Assembly (NCBI RefSeq): GCF_029227915.1
Contig: NC_079882.1
Location: 17,742,501 to 17,806,500 of the forward strand
Length of the DNA stretch: 64,000 bases
DNA from: Hydractinia symbiolongicarpus
Taxonomy: Eukaryota > Cnidaria > Hydrozoa > Anthoathecata > Hydractiniidae
Direction of reading: 5' to 3'
Each line of letters starts with the position of its first letter. The stretch's first letter is position 1. Positions 21,292-30,400 of the stretch are shown here, piece by piece. The position numbers and the translations under genes are program-made. The notes beneath the pieces were generated by a model. That model made no database searches. It worked only from the letters and a program-made list of their open reading frames with translations, and had not been told where the DNA came from.

Positions 21292-22535
21292 TACGGAACT
21301 AAGCTGCTAAATCCTCACAAGGAATTAAAGACTAAACTGGCTATGAAAGGGAAGAAGCAGCGTGTCAAAGTCTCACACGTACCCAGTACGATCAACCAAA
21401 AAGAAGACTTGTATATCGATGTTCCAAACATGGGACAGAATCATGTAATTTTCCCAGGCTCTCTCAAACTCCTCTTTGACCTGGAACTTACTGGCACCAA
21501 TACGAAACGCACCATCGTCAGCAACATCGGCAAGGCTTTGGTGCAGAACCTTCGCATAAGCCTTAACGGCCATGAGATACAGAACATCAGTGATTTCAAT
21601 TAGATAGCGGTGTATTGCGATCTCTGGCTGCCAAAAATTGACCGAGAGAACAATCTAATTCTTGAAGGCATCAATCCGAATGACGGCACCATCAGAGCCC
21701 TGCAAGTCAAGACTAGCGACCATGTAGGAGATGATGAAGAAAAGGCGATCGTGGCAGCGTATGGCAATACTTTCGCTATCCCTATCGGCAAATTTTTTGA
21801 ACTCACCAGAGACCTGCCCTTCTATCAAGCAGGCTTACACGACAGGTTACAATTCGTACTGCACTTCGCGCCATATGACCAAGTCATCAAAGATGCTGGT
21901 ACGGCAGCCTCTGGAAGCACGGCGGCTAAGCCAGCCGATTCTACGTACAAGATCTCCAACATCGCCCTCGAATTTGACAAAGTGATGTCACAATACTCGA
22001 GACTCCGCTACCGTACGAATGGGTACTCCGCAGCAAGGTGGTGACCATGAAAAAGGCTGATACCTGCTATAATCTCCAGATCGACACCCCCGCCAAGAGC
22101 TTGAAGGGCGTCTTACTACTGTTCGTAGATCCTGGCAAAGTGAAATCTTACAGTGGAGTCAACGAGGTCTTTTACAATTCAAAGATCGAGAAAATCTCGA
22201 TCACGGTGGACGGTGAGCCGAATCAGCTCTACTCGCATGCCATGCTCCCGAAAGATCATCTCGAACAAGTCCTTGAACTTTTCGGGGATGCACAATGCAA
22301 AATGACTATTGGGCAGTTCTTCAGTGAAAGATACGCGCTGTTCATCGACTTCAGAGCAAGTCCAGATCACAGTCTCCATGGTAGTGGGAGACCCCTGCAA
22401 AGGCTTAGTGATGGCATCACCTTACATATGACGAAGAAAGCTGACGGAACTGGTGATATCAAATGTTATATATACCTCTTACAGGACACGCAGCTGAACA
22501 TTCTGGATGGCAGGTGGCATTCTACAGAGTACTAG
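21289..22535 (+). pseudogene. Polinton major capsid protein (double jelly-roll), two lesions
   Basis: ATG 21289 follows AATAA. The first 104 codons begin with a basic region, then the INQKEDLYIDVPN and PGSLKLLFDLEL strands. A TAG at 21601-21603 interrupts an otherwise continuous frame, which resumes at once (YCDLWLPK, IPIGKFFELT, YKISNIALEF). Near 22030 a frameshift moves to 22038-22535 (KSLKGVLLLF, HGSGRPLQRLSDGITL, YIYLLQDTQLNI). Total about 415 residues. The beta-rich pattern and motifs match what I know as the Polinton/adintovirus MCP family. Its stop is followed immediately by AATAAA and the next ATG. Confidence 0.85.
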
Positions 22536-22542
22536 AATAAAG

Positions 22543-22933
22543 ATGGCAACTATTGGTGTACTCGTAGCAGGTGCTGCTATCAACGCATTGGCGTTTAGCG
22601 GTTCAAATTTCCTTTTCAGCAAACTCGGTGGGCACGGTGAAGAGGAACGGAAGAGACACGATAAAGCGTTTGAACAACTTCAAGCAGCCCAAGCACAGTG
22701 GGTACGTGACAGAAAAGCAAAAATCGATTGGTATAACAAGCAGCGAGGGCTTAAGCGTCAAGCAGGCGAAAGCTTGAAAGAGCTTGATGAAGGCATGCGA
22801 AAGTACTATATCGCGACGATCGAAAAAGCTCCAAAGCTCTCCGACTACTATATGCCCTCGAAGCAACAACAAGACAACGTTCATTGTAGGATCCCTGGCT
22901 CTACTGGGTTTCGCAGCGTACAAGTATATGTAA
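22543..22933 (+). pseudogene. two-span membrane protein next to the capsid gene (~130 aa), one frameshift
   Basis: ATG 22543 lies 7 bases after the capsid stop, with AATAAA at 22536-22541. The N-terminal helix is IGVLVAGAAINALAFSGS. It is followed by a charged helical region with GEEERKRHDKAFEQLQAAQ and a Tyr/Pro region. A frameshift near 22880 hides the C-terminal membrane helix IVGSLALLGFAAYKYM, which ends at TAA 22931-22933. This is recognisable as a recurrent cnidarian Polinton protein, perhaps a minor virion membrane component; that role is inference. Confidence 0.65.
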
Positions 22934-22940
22934 AGAACAT

Positions 22941-22969
22941 CTTTCGACATGTAATAAACATGTCGAAAG
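22941..22969. promoter_or_regulatory. 12-bp stem hairpin over the integrase start codon
   Basis: CTTTCGACATGT (22941-22952) and its exact complement ACATGTCGAAAG (22958-22969) flank a 5-base loop AATAA. The integrase ATG (22960-22962) is in the right arm, and AATAAA (22953-22958) overlaps the loop. Confidence 0.75.
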
Positions 22970-23979
22970 CAGCAAAGTGCGTAGCACATATCGTTACGGG
23001 TGAAGAAGCGGAAAAGTTAAGTCAAATCTACTACACCCCGGAACATCTCTAGACAGGACGCAAGACGATTAAATTACTCTCCGAGCAGAGTGGTTTCTCC
23101 ATTAAGAAAGTCACTCATTGGCTGACTCGTCAACTTTTATGGCTCCGACATATTCGAGGGCCCAAGCGCATCAATTATCCGCATTTCACTATCACAAAGC
23201 TCAATGAAATGCACCAATTCGACTTGCTCTACATGCCCAATGACAAACATTATGGCAGCACCTACAGGTACATTCTCACAGGCATAGACGTGGCTTCGAG
23301 GTATAAGCTAGCGAGGCCTTTACGTACGAAAAAGGCTAGTGAAGTTGCTGACATGATCAAGGACATTTATAAAGTCGAACCTCTACGATATCCGAGGGTT
23401 TTCCAGTGCGACAACGGTAGCGAGTTCAGATCTAGGGTGAGCAAGCTTCTAGAGGGTAAAGGCGTCGAGATAAAGCGCGCAGCTACCAAATACCACCACA
23501 CTTTCACGGCGTTCGTCGAGTCATATAACAAACTGCTCGCGGAGAGGCTCTTTAAACCTCGAGATGCGCAAGAGTTGGTCACCACCAACCTGCAAATTAG
23601 TACAAGGGTTAAACACTTGTACACTATCGTCAAAAGTTTGCACAACAACAAAACAGCTATGATTGGCATGAAGCCCTCTAAAGCGATCAAACTTGAAGAA
23701 GTGCCGCAAGGTGAGGTAGGGCATGATGAGGAAAAGCCTCTACCCGATGACGCCTTATACTTGTCCCTACTGCAACCCGGCGAAGAGCAAGGTGATTAAA
23801 AAAGACGCGCGACAGACGCTTGGTGGAGTAAGAAAACGTATAGACTGGACCGTATCGTGACAGGTACCCGTCTCCTATATTTTTTGGCTGATGCACCTGA
23901 TCGAAGCATTGTGTCAGAGGAGCTGATGCTAATACCAGAGGATGTTGAAGTACCTCCGGCGCATATCAAACAATGGTAA
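22960..23979 (+). pseudogene. Polinton integrase (rve family), two in-frame stops
   Basis: A single frame of 340 codons from ATG 22960 to TAA 23977-23979, broken only by TAG at 23050-23052 and TAA at 23797-23799. The catalytic core shows D in QFDLLYMP, D in FQCDNGSEF and E in FVESYNK, with exactly 35 residues between the second D and the E (D,D35E). An N-terminal helical zinc-binding-like region and a C-terminal beta-rich domain with YRLDRIV and IPEDVEVPP complete it. The family inserts linear element DNA and makes 5-6-bp target duplications, in accord with the element ends. The frame is otherwise intact, so inactivation looks recent. Confidence 0.92.
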
Positions 23980-24036
23980 TTTTCTCAAATCGGATGGTCA
24001 TTTCACCGACTCTTCCGTAGCGGGGGACTTGCTCGG

Positions 24037-24067
24037 TTTATAGTGTCGGTGGCACCGACACTATAAA
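24037..24067. terminator. hairpin cluster at convergent gene junction 3
   Basis: TTTATAGTGTCGGTG (24037-24051) is separated by one G from its perfect 15-bp complement (24053-24067). Two further stems follow in the same 205-bp gap: CGGCAT/ATGCCG near 24086-24100 and TTTTTATGG/CCATAAAAA near 24145-24172. The gap separates integrase (+) from the coiled-coil gene (-), which converge. Confidence 0.75.
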
Positions 24068-24184
24068 ATTTGACCTTCCTTTGGGGCGGCATACCATGCC
24101 GACCCTGACCACGTAGCTCGTGGTTCCGTCAGAAAAAAACTGTGTTTTTATGGGTTATCAAAACCATAAAAAGTTGTGCATCCT

Positions 24185-24720
24185 CTAGTCTTCTAGTGCT
24201 GGTAAACCTAGATCGTCAATAAGCTGGAAGTGACATATGTATCGCCCCACACGCTCTTCCTCTTTGAATCTATTAAAGGCATGCATACCATTGGCATTGT
24301 CGATGACGACAATCGCTTCAGACTTAGGGTATTGATACTTGAACCATCTCCTTTTCTTGAGAATAGCACATCTTTGTACGCAGGCGCCGTAATATGGGAG
24401 GTTGTGAAACTCCACATCGTCCTGTGTGGTATGGTTGTGGTAAATCATAATAACGTTGTCTTTACCAGGATCTTGGGCATGTGGCACATACCTTTCACGG
24501 AGTCTCGCATTTTCTTGGCACTGTGCTGCAACCCGGCGTTCTGCTAGGGCTTGACGCTGCTCTTCGATGGCTACGTCCCTTTCCTCAACTATTTTGCGCT
24601 GCTCCCTGACCTCATCTTGTAATTTTTCGACGCCTTTTCCCACCAACCATTTTGTCAAATCTACGGCTTGTGCTTTCTTGATCTGATGGTAATTTCGAGA
24701 GCACCGTCCAATGTCACGAA
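24185..24720 (-). CDS. coiled-coil Polinton protein, unknown
   Basis: An open frame whose first half is a charged coiled coil (Glu/Arg/Gln-rich, about residues 10-60). The second half contains NVIMIYHNHTTQDD, RRWFKYQYPKSEAIVVIDNA and RVGRYICHFQLIDD. There is no ATG near the 5' end: the frame is open from about 24720 and overlaps the 3' end of the ATPase gene in another frame, so the start is uncertain or lost. It is the last of the long minus-strand gene series. I do not recognise the family. Confidence 0.55.
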
Positions 24721-25299
24721 GGCATCATGCGGATTTTTTGCCTTGCCAAGGGTGGTATCATGACGTGAAATGGTTGGGTATCTCGATATGGCTCTCCAAT
24801 TCTTTCAATCCCTAAAAACCTCCCGATATCGGCGCGCATAGAAATGGGAATACCACATGAAGAGTTGCTTCTTTTGACCTCTAAGGTTCTTTGGGAGAGT
24901 TGTATACGGCTGCGTTAACAACCGGAGACTGTGCTTCTTGTGACGACCACTGATGGCCAGCTCGAGCAGGGGTTGTCGCTTCTTGTCAAAAGTCTCGTCG
25001 GCTATCATGTCATCAACGATAAACAGAGTCTCTTTTCCCGCAAGGAGCTTTGATAGTTGCCCGATCCTATAGAAGAGTTGATCCTGGGGGTCGATCAGGA
25101 ATGCGTAGTCATCTTCCCACAGCGATGGATTATCGAGGTAGGTTTTGTTCCAGCAGATCGTTGGACAGGGTATCAGTATATTGTGAAAGTGACCCTTGCA
25201 ATCATTCTCGAGCAAGTCCAGCACTCGCTGAGTCTTGCCACACGAGGTAGGTCCCGTGAAAATTGCTGTATCCGGCTCCTTGACAATATCGAGAGCCAT
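24661..25299 (-). pseudogene. genome-packaging ATPase (FtsK/HerA, A32-like), one stop
   Basis: ATG 25299 is preceded by TAATAA. Walker A is GPTSCGKT near residue 16, Walker B is TLFIVDDM near residue 95, and LTQPYTTLPKNLR is the sensor/arginine-finger region typical of Polinton and virophage packaging ATPases. A TGA at 24805 interrupts the frame, which stays open to TAG 24663-24661 (AFVTLDGALEITIR near the end), giving about 212 residues. It works with the capsid protein in DNA packaging in related elements. All ATPase motifs are intact. Confidence 0.88.
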
Positions 25300-25348
25300 T
25301 TATTACATCTTCATGTGTGCCTGGGGTACACACGAACCTCGGATGTAC

Positions 25349-25510
25349 TTACTTAGGCTTTGGTACTATGGAGGAAGGTATCCACCCCTTTGCTACCGCC
25401 ATCTCTCTTGAACCTCTACCTGCTGTGAAGTAGGCCACCATCTTCATCACGTCGCTTGTATCAAGCTTGGTACTGGGGCTCGAGATGCCTAGGAATTTTT
25501 TCCCAGCCAT
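25349..25510 (-). CDS. small basic protein (53 aa)
   Basis: Uninterrupted frame from ATG 25510 to TAA 25349-25351, sitting in the gap between the ATPase and the membrane protein gene. It contains MKMVAYFTAGRGSREM and ends WIPSSIVPKPK. Basic, with no membrane segment. I do not recognise it; size and position suggest a minor virion or DNA-associated protein, which is inference. Confidence 0.5.
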   Translation of the reverse strand: MAGKKFLGISSPSTKLDTSDVMKMVAYFTAGRGSREMAVAKGWIPSSIVPKPK

Positions 25511-25535
25511 GGCGAAGCGAATGTAAAGCTTAGGT

Positions 25536-25958
25536 CTACGACACTTTCATATTATATCGATAATCTCTTTCTGTTGAGGGGTCACGTTTGTAGAACTCAT
25601 TTATATTATGATTATTTTTGAAAAAATCGATATCAGGCTGAGCTGGAGGCTTTGAAGGCTGACGCTGCTCTGGTGCACGTGTTTCGGCAGGCTGCTGCTG
25701 CATGGGCTGCTCACGTGAAATGTAGTAGAATCCAACTGCCACGCAAGCAACTATGACAAGGCTTTCACCAAGGTATACACTGTTAGGAACCTGCAAAGTA
25801 CTTTTATCATGTTCTTGACACTCTTGCGAAGTACTTTTGCCCACGTTCTTCTGCAAGGCGGCCTTGTTCTTGCGATTCCATTGAGCAAGTCTCTCACCAA
25901 CAACAACACGACCTTCGTTCCTCTTGGTAATTACTTGGTTAGTAGACTCTTTACTCAT
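25536..25958 (-). CDS. single-pass membrane protein (140 aa)
   Basis: Uninterrupted. It begins MSKESTNQVITK with a basic region GERLAQWNRKNK, then a membrane helix SLVIVACVAVGFYYI at about residues 67-82, a Gln/Pro-rich linker and a charged tail. The order basic N-terminus, central anchor, Pro/Gln tail is one I associate with cnidarian Polintons. It is one of the few longer genes here with no lesion. Function unknown. Confidence 0.65.
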   Translation of the reverse strand: MSKESTNQVITKRNEGRVVVGERLAQWNRKNKAALQKNVGKSTSQECQEHDKSTLQVPNSVYLGESLVIVACVAVGFYYISREQPMQQQPAETRAPEQRQPSKPPAQPDIDFFKNNHNINEFYKRDPSTERDYRYNMKVS

Positions 25959-26028
25959 TTCTTATAACTCGTGGGAGTTAGAAGAACCATTCCAAACCTG
26001 TGACCTTGATCATTTCTTCGAAGAATAC

Positions 26029-26208
26029 TTATCCTCCACGAGGGCTAAATCTTCCCTCGTACTCAAGTGAATTCTTATAACGTCTAGTCTCTAAAACACA
26101 TACGTGAGGCGGGAAGCGAGCCGCTACAGGTGTTATGATGACAGTATCATGTACACCCATATCAGCAGATGTACTGCAACAATCCGAATAACGCAGGGAG
26201 GTAAGCAT
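26029..26208 (-). CDS. small protein (59 aa)
   Basis: An open frame from ATG 26208 to TAA 26029-26031 filling most of an otherwise empty 300-bp gap. The sequence includes DTVIITPVAARFPPHVCVLE and ends FSPRGG, with two adjacent Cys near the start. No family recognised; coding status is supported only by its fit to the gap and by normal composition. Confidence 0.45.
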   Translation of the reverse strand: MLTSLRYSDCCSTSADMGVHDTVIITPVAARFPPHVCVLETRRYKNSLEYEGRFSPRGG

Positions 26209-26257
26209 GTGTTAATCTAGTGCAATGCTCTTTAAACGCTCGTAACATTCACGATTG

Positions 26258-26896
26258 TCAATGTGTATCTTTGATAGACTGTTTCCCATTCTTTTCTTCC
26301 TGTTTATCAACATTCTCTTCAACTACCTTGGACACGGAGAGTTGGTTTACGCTATGAGCAGCGACTAAAAGAGGCGCGAGAAACTTTCCAAAAGCTGAGT
26401 ACATGAGAATTCCCAGATCCGCCATAGAGTCTTTGATGATGGGATCGTCTTCAATATCCGCCCTTAGACCTTCGGCGCTATCCAACTGAACCATACTCCC
26501 CACGGCCTTGGTATACAGAGTGATAGCTTGTGATGATAGAGACTTGGCAGTTTTTTTTCCCTTTTTCCTGGAGTTCGCGTTGAATGAATTCAGAGTATAC
26601 TTTATCGATTACCTCATCTGATGCTTTGTCACAGAAAGCTTCTGCCCACTTCCTTGGTAGGAGGTGTGCCTTACCTTTACGTGCATCTTTCAAAGCCTGG
26701 CGTTTATCAATAGGTTTTTCACGTTGCTCAAAGGCTTCTGCTGTGTGTCGACTTCATCGAATATCTCTGCAATATCTCGAACCATGTTTATTACACGTCG
26801 GTAACGAAAGAAACAAACAAGGATCAAGACGTATGGCAGTAGCACGGCGATACATATGCACAATTCCGTTTGTCTTGTGTACCGTATCAAGCACAC
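26258..26896 (-). pseudogene. membrane-anchored helical Polinton protein (~200 aa), two frameshifts
   Basis: Three minus frames overlap end to end: 26690-26896, 26478-26693 and 26258-26503. The first includes a membrane segment ICIAVLLPYVLILVCFF and then a likely internal start at 26785 (MVRDIAEIF, preceded by GTAATAAAC). The later frames carry LPRKWAEAFCDKASDEV and DDPIIKDSMADLGILM. Whether the membrane segment belongs to the same protein or to a separate small ORF is open. Function unknown. Confidence 0.6.
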
Positions 26897-26911
26897 AAAA
26901 CTGCATTTTAA

Positions 26912-27461
26912 CTAGGTTATATATCGATGGCCCTTTTCTTGATTATCTTCAACCCACATTGCCTGCATGTTTTTGTAGTGAAGCCTCTCGAGTTGGACTT
27001 CCTCGCTGGGGTATTCTCCGCTCTCTCTATACTTGAGTGGTACCTTGTGATCAAATTGCCACTGTCCCTTGTTGTTCCAGCTCATCCCGTCTCTGAATTG
27101 ATCTTGGATGTGATCAATGAATGTGCATATACCGCACCCTAGGTACTCGGTAGAGCTAAGCTCCGCGTCATGCCTTAGAGCATCGTGAATCCTACCTAGA
27201 ATAAGTTTATTCTTATACCCAGGGAAATAAAATTCTTTGCACTGGTGTTTTTGTTGTTTGTGTGGGATACATTTGTTCCGTTCCTTTGACGTATTGCTTT
27301 CCATCAAGACATTTGATACACATTTTTGTCAATTCACCATTTTTCATCATCTTGAAGTTGTCTATTGTAAAAGGACGCTTGCAGTTCGAGCAATTCCTCG
27401 TCCCTTCCACGTTTTTTTTTATGTATACCACCAGGTACACAAAAATTTTCGCTGGACACAT
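26912..27461 (-). pseudogene. zinc-ribbon plus HNH-type endonuclease, frameshifted
   Basis: The upstream frame (27213-27461) carries CSNCKRPF and KMCIKCLDG, a zinc ribbon. It passes by frameshift near 27300 into 26912-27307, with LGCGICTFIDHIQ, GMSWNNKGQWQFDHKVPLKY and LERLHYKNMQAMW. The W-x-F-DH-x-x-P core followed by N/L-Q-x-x-W is the HNH/EndoVII-like fold seen in phage and large DNA viruses. It lies directly downstream of pPolB in the same direction, about 13 bp apart. It may act in recombination or resolution of replication intermediates; that is inference. Confidence 0.75.
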
Positions 27462-27473
27462 CTTGTACTCAAC

Positions 27474-30400
27474 CTACAATTCTAGAGGCACTGTATGTAT
27501 ACCCTCCTCGAGTACTTTCCGCTTATCATAGAATGCCGAGGGCCTCAGCTTGTTTTGCTCATAAGTCACCATGCCCTGGTTTCGCACCCGGAAGCCTACG
27601 TTTTTAGCGGTATCTAGCTTGCCTTTCAGTGCTCCCATGTACCTACCCCATGTCACTTCATTCTGCCTTTTCGACATGCCTGTACACAAAAACTTTGTAC
27701 CTTCTTGACCCTCTACGAAATAGCACTTGGCTGTCAATGCAATCATCCTGGACCCAATGAATTCAGGTTTGAACAGACCTCCCGTGCGACTCGAGTGCTT
27801 GTCGGTGACGAGCCAGTTTTTCACATCCTCGTCGTGCTGCTCGAGAATTTCCTTGCGAACGACCTCCCGTAGCTCTTCTCCGGAGATGGCGAAATACGCA
27901 CTGTCCGTGTCCATGTATATGTACTCGAAATCTCGGCGATCTACGTACTTGTCGAGGAAGTCGTAATAGAACTAGAGAATGCGCAACTCCGCTAGTTGGT
28001 AGGCGGCTATGCCACACTGATAAGCTCTATCGATGCTGACCCCTTCTTTACCTCTTCTTACTTCATACGCGTCCCCGATCTCTTCAAGGTCTTCGAGGTA
28101 TGGGCTCCTCATTGCTGCATCTACAACCTTTTCATCCCTGGTAAAGCTAGTGTTGGCGTGCCTTGGCAAGTCCTCGATCATCTTCCCGTAAAAGCTGTTC
28201 CCTTTCAGCTTGGCAGTGTCTCCCGCGATCCGCTTGTCAGGATCTTTATCCGCTTGACGTCGCGCATCCGCAATCTCTTCCGGGAACCACGCGAAGGGCT
28301 TACCTCTAGAGTACTTGAGGAACTGGTAACATGCCGTGACTTTTAGCCCATGCTCTAGATACCATTTGGACACGGGTGTGTACAACAAGATCCTCTCAGC
28401 TTTCATCACGCCCAAGACCTTCTTGGTTCCGAGAACACGTTTGCGCCCCGTCTGTTGTAGTTACTCGTGCATGTGCCCGCGGATTTGATCTTCAGGGATC
28501 TCCTTGACCACGAATAGCGGGGACATTTCGCTGAACTTGTCGTGCAGCTCTTGGGGGACTTTTATATCAACTTGTGCAAAGCCGAAGAGCTCGCCGTCTA
28601 GAACACCTTGCTCCAGAGCCTCCAAACCTTCAACGGTCCCTGCCATCTTTATCAGCTTCTCTTTACCGCATGGGAAATCTTGCAGCAAGGTAATCGGGTA
28701 TAGCATGTTGGCGTCATAACCGAGAACAGTCTTGCATTTACGGGGTTGTCATAAATGTGAGATCTAATGGCTGTCACATTTCGCTTGTGATACCTGCAAA
28801 AGACAATCGCGGGACCACCAACCATGCCGGTCTGCAATAGGTCGTAAGCCTCATTTCTCGTGCATTCACCGCAGGTTTTTTGAATATCGATGCAGGCCTT
28901 GCACCTGGCTTTGAAGCAGTTGTCCTGGCATTTGTGCCTGCAGGGTTCTCCTGGCGCATAGAGCTCTAACTCAGGGTTCAAGCGCAGAGTCTTGTTCAAG
29001 ACGTATCGCATCGACACACCCGGAATGCTCACGGCATCCTTAAGAATCTCAATCTCATCCCCGTAGTATGTGTTGCGAGTCTTGTCTACAGCATCAACGA
29101 AGGGCAACACGTCTGCCAAGTTGTAATCAGCCAGCCAGTTCAGCATAGTGACACAGCCGCGCTTATTAAATTTTCCGCGGAATGTTTCGTACTCTTCAGG
29201 AGTTAGCCTGTTTTTGCCCTTAAGACTACTGTAAAAGACCTCGTGTTCGACGGGGCCAACATGATTCAGCTTGCTATGGACCGTCAACCACTCGTATGGG
29301 AACACTAGCTTTTGTAGTGTACATTCCAACGACTTGCACCAGCCATCGTAACTCATGCCGGACGCAAGAAAGTTTTTGATGTCGAGAAATTGAACTTTGA
29401 AGTGGTGAGAAGCATGTAGTCATTATCTTTCTTTGCCACTTTGATCTTGTCCCCGTCGTCATCCGCAATTCGCTCGACAAAGTACCGCTTAATCAAGTTG
29501 ATGTCGTTCTTGCCGCTGTTAAAGCCTATCACAGCCACTTGGTTCAACCACTCGTTCCATGCCAGTTGGGACTGATTGGATAGCATGTGAAAATCCTCTG
29601 GTTTGGGGTGCAGTCTTTCGACTTCTTCGACGATGAGAGCTTGCCTCTGTTCGAGTTGTTCAACAAATTTCTTAACCAAGGTTTTCGAATATTCGTGCAT
29701 GATCAACATAGGATGTTCATCAAAACTATCGTGGATGGCGACACTCACTGGGATATGCTCCGAAAGGTATGTTAGATCGGCTGTTTGCTGCTGGTGTAAA
29801 TGTGCTAAGAGAGCCTCAAAGTCAGACACGATGAAGTGGGGGTAGGGCCGAAATTTGTTCTTGAAGAGCCTCTTAACTTTTGGGGGGTTCTCACACTCAC
29901 ATGTGGTGACTAGGTTGTAGCCACGCTTTCGGATGTAGTCCTCCTTGAATATGGTGAGCTTGAAATTAATCATGTTCACGTTGGTCCGACATGGTTGACA
30001 GGGGCATCCATGCCACTTGCAGCCGTGGTACTCATTGACTGTTTCTGTCTGAGGCTCATAGCAGTCGATCTTGTAGACCTCCTTAAGACCCTCGCGTATC
30101 ACGCGTTCCCCTCCATGCCAACAGAGCGCGTGATGGATATGTCTGAAAAAAATTTTAAATAGGAATAAACTGTTTTCAGAACTAGCAACCTGAGTCTGAA
30201 TTTTGTTAGAAAATAAGAACAAACCAGAATCTGAATTTTCTTGCACTTCATTTTAAACTACCGTAAAGTTTCATAAGTGAGAACAAAGTAGGACTGAATT
30301 TGGAAGTTGTGTAGGCATTAAAACAACGCAAGAACAAATCAGACGAAAACAGGTGCAGAAAATAATAAAACAAAATCTATCTTCTGGAAATTTATTTGTG

